Positions 61,985 to 64,000 of a stretch of 64,000 bases of DNA are shown piece by piece. Every line of letters starts with the position of its first letter. Positions within the stretch are counted from its first letter, which is position 1. Origin of the DNA: Haematobia irritans (lineage: Eukaryota; Arthropoda; Insecta; Diptera; Muscidae); assembly GCF_050003625.1 (NCBI RefSeq), contig NC_134398.1, forward strand, positions 20,906,997-20,970,996, written 5' to 3'. The position numbers and the translations under genes are program-made. The notes below the pieces were generated by a model, which had not been told where the DNA came from, did no database searches, and worked only from the letters and a program-made list of their open reading frames with translations.

Positions 61985-63890
61985 AATTGTCTACAGCAAT
62001 AAAAATTTTTCAAAATTTTCTATAGAAATAAAATTTTGTCAAAAATTTCTATACAAATAAAATGTTGACAAAAATTTCAATAGAAATAAAATTTTGACCA
62101 AATTTTCTACAAAAATAAAATTCTAATAAAATTTTCTACAAAAATAAAATTTTGACAAAATTTTCTACAGAAATGAAATTTTGCCAAAATTTTCGATAGA
62201 CATAAAATTTTGACAAAAATTTCTATAGAAATAAAAGTTTGTCAAAATTTTCTACAAAAACAAATTTTTATAAAATTTTCTACAGAAATAAAAGTTTGTC
62301 AAAATTTTCTATAGACTTAAAAATTTTTCAAAATTTTCTATATACATAAAATCTTAACAAAATTTTCTATAAAAATAAAATTTTGTCAAAATTTTCTATA
62401 GAAATAAAAGTTAGATAAAACCTTCTACAAAAATAAAATTTTGACAAAATTCCCTATAGAAGCAAAATTTTTAGAAATTTTTCTATAGAAAAAAATTGAC
62501 AAATTTGTCTATAGAAATAAATTTTGAAACAGTTTTCTATAAGAATAAAAATTTGACAAAATTTTTTATAGAAATGAAATTTGAAAAAAATTCTATAGAA
62601 ATAAAATATTGACAAAATTTTCTATACAAAAAAAGTTTAACATAATTTTCAGTAGACATAAAATTTTGACAAAATTTTCTATGGAAATAAAATTTTGACA
62701 AAAAAAATCTATAGAAATAACAAAATTTTCTATAGAAATAAAAATTTGACAAAATTTTCTATAGAAATAAAATTTTGAGAAAAATTGCTATAGAAATAAA
62801 ATTTTGAGAAAAATTGCTATAGAAATAAAATTTTGATTAAATTTTTTATAGAAATATTTTTTTTGTTTTGTTATTGTGGGTTTTTTTCTTTTAATTATTG
62901 TTGTTGTTTTTTTGATTTCAGCTTAAAACCATGCATTGACTGAACTACAAGTGTAGCTTAACCAACAGAGGAAGAGAATGTTTGTCAAATTTATTTGGGC
63001 AAAGCCCTATAGACCGCAAAATTAGATTAGATAAAACTTTCTACAAAAATAAAATTTTGAAAAAATTCCCTATAGAAACAAATATTTTACAATTTTTTCT
63101 ATAGCAAAAAATTGACAAATTTGTCTATAGATATAAATTTTGAAACAGTTTTCTATAAGAATAAAATTTTGACAAAATTTTGTATAGAAATTAAATTTAA
63201 AAAAAAAATTCTATAGAAATAAAATGTTGACAAAATTTTCTATAGAAATAAAGTCTGAGATAATTTTCAGAAGACATAAAATTTTGACAAAATTTTCTAT
63301 ATAAATAAAATTTTAACAAAATTAAATAATTAATTAATAATTAAATTAAAAATTAATTAATAAAATTTTGAGAAAAATTTCTATAGAAATAAATTTAAAA
63401 AAAAAAATTCTTTAGAAATAAAATTTAAAAAAAAAATTATTTAGAAATAAAATTTTGACAAAATTTTCTATAGAAATAAAATTTTGAGAAAAATTTTTAT
63501 AGAAATAAAATAAAAACAATAAATTCTTTAGAAATAAAATTTAAAAAAAAATTCTTTAGAAATAAAATTTTGTCAAAATTTTCTATAGAAATAAAGTGTA
63601 GACAAAATGTTCTATAGAAATAAAATCTGAAAAAATTTTCAGTAGAAAAAAAAATTTAACAAAATTTTCTATAGAAATAAAAATTTGACAAAATTTTCTA
63701 AGAAATAAAATTTTGAGAAAAATTTCTATAGAAATAAAATTTTGATTAAATTTTTTATAGAAATAAAACTTTGTCAAAATGTTCTATAGAAATAAAATTA
63801 AAAAAAATATATATTCTATAAATATAACATTTAAAAAAAATATTCTATAGAAATAAAACTTTGTCAAAATTTTCTATAGAAATAAGAGAG
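61985..63890 (-). repeat. 29-bp tandem array
   Basis: Minus-oriented degenerate units, with an F fragment at 62850-63020. Blocks before and after F share variant runs (for example 'aaattgacaaatttgtctat' near 62490 and 63110), so part of the array was duplicated around F. It fades out before 63890. Confidence 0.92.
62850..63020 (-). repeat. Module F partial copy, no ribozyme
   Basis: TTTTGTTTTGTTATTGTGGG, CAGCTTAAAACCATGCATTG, 'ggcaaagccctatagaccgc', then breaks into array sequence just before the ribozyme would begin. Confidence 0.85.
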
Positions 63891-64000
63891 TTTTACTGAA
63901 TCACGAAAATCGTCGTGTCACATTTCATTGTAGTAACAATGAAAATTATTGCAAATCATGACAATTGTCTTGAGTCACGAAAAGTTTAAACCTTTTGAAT
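63891..64000. other. Non-array sequence at window end
   Basis: About 110 bp of unassigned sequence after the last array. Confidence 0.4.

Overview
This AT-rich window reads as intergenic or large-intron DNA of a higher fly, most likely a muscid. That placement is an inference from repeat families I associate with calyptrate fly genomes. I could not support a single intact conventional protein-coding gene. Almost everything is mobile-element or satellite-like DNA, nested several layers deep, separated by short islands of ordinary-looking sequence. The only protein-coding signals are decayed transposon genes: a non-LTR reverse transcriptase, a Tc1/mariner-type transposase piece and a pogo-type DNA-binding segment.

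Five components explain most of the window. (1) Arrays of a 29-bp unit (one period reads TATAGAAAATTTTGTC then AAAATTTTATTTC) cover about a third of it, in both orientations. (2) Module F, a repeat of about 426 bp, carries a canonical type I hammerhead ribozyme. Nine copies of the ribozyme are visible, six with an intact core, and two intact ones lie in direct tandem 426 nt apart, as in animal retrozymes. F is joined to the 29-bp arrays at a recurring junction. (3) Families A and B are dispersed elements of about 1.6 to 2.5 kb with central tandem 153-bp monomers, a 3' hairpin and matched subterminal inverted repeats, resembling DINE-1/Helentron-type elements. (4) DNA transposons and MITEs are present: two hAT-like elements (one with a clear 8-bp target duplication), a 213-bp Tc1/mariner MITE with near-perfect ends, two AT-rich TA-flanked families (E, K) and a pogo-like element. 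(5) A tRNA-derived SINE and a LINE remnant are present.

Layout: 1-5.4 kb B fragment and a 29-bp array with higher-order repeats, split by E; 6-7.4 kb A copy containing an array; 7.5-9.8 kb array with long inverted duplications and an F hairpin; 10.7-12.6 kb A copy with an internal array; 12.8-16.3 kb A copy split by a hAT-like element; 17.5-21.5 kb E fragment, then array with F fragments in a 483-bp repeat; 21.5-22.1 kb transposase remnant; 22.1-23.7 kb low-repeat island; 23.8-27.9 kb adjacent B and A copies; 28.9-31.7 kb array, SINE, A copy; 33.3-36.2 kb LINE remnant with inserted SINE; 36.9-39 kb element D; 39.2-43 kb array, F cluster with tandem ribozymes, B copy; 43-44.6 kb low-repeat island; 44.6-49.8 kb arrays, B copy split by K, F palindrome; 51.4-54.4 kb TA microsatellite, pogo-like element, A copy; 55-61.9 kb B copy split by a 5.1-kb composite element with arrays and F; 62-63.9 kb array.

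There is no operon-like gene cooperation. The functional theme is self-cleaving RNA units (F) that appear to have spread together with the 29-bp arrays and hitchhiked inside A, B and hAT-like elements.
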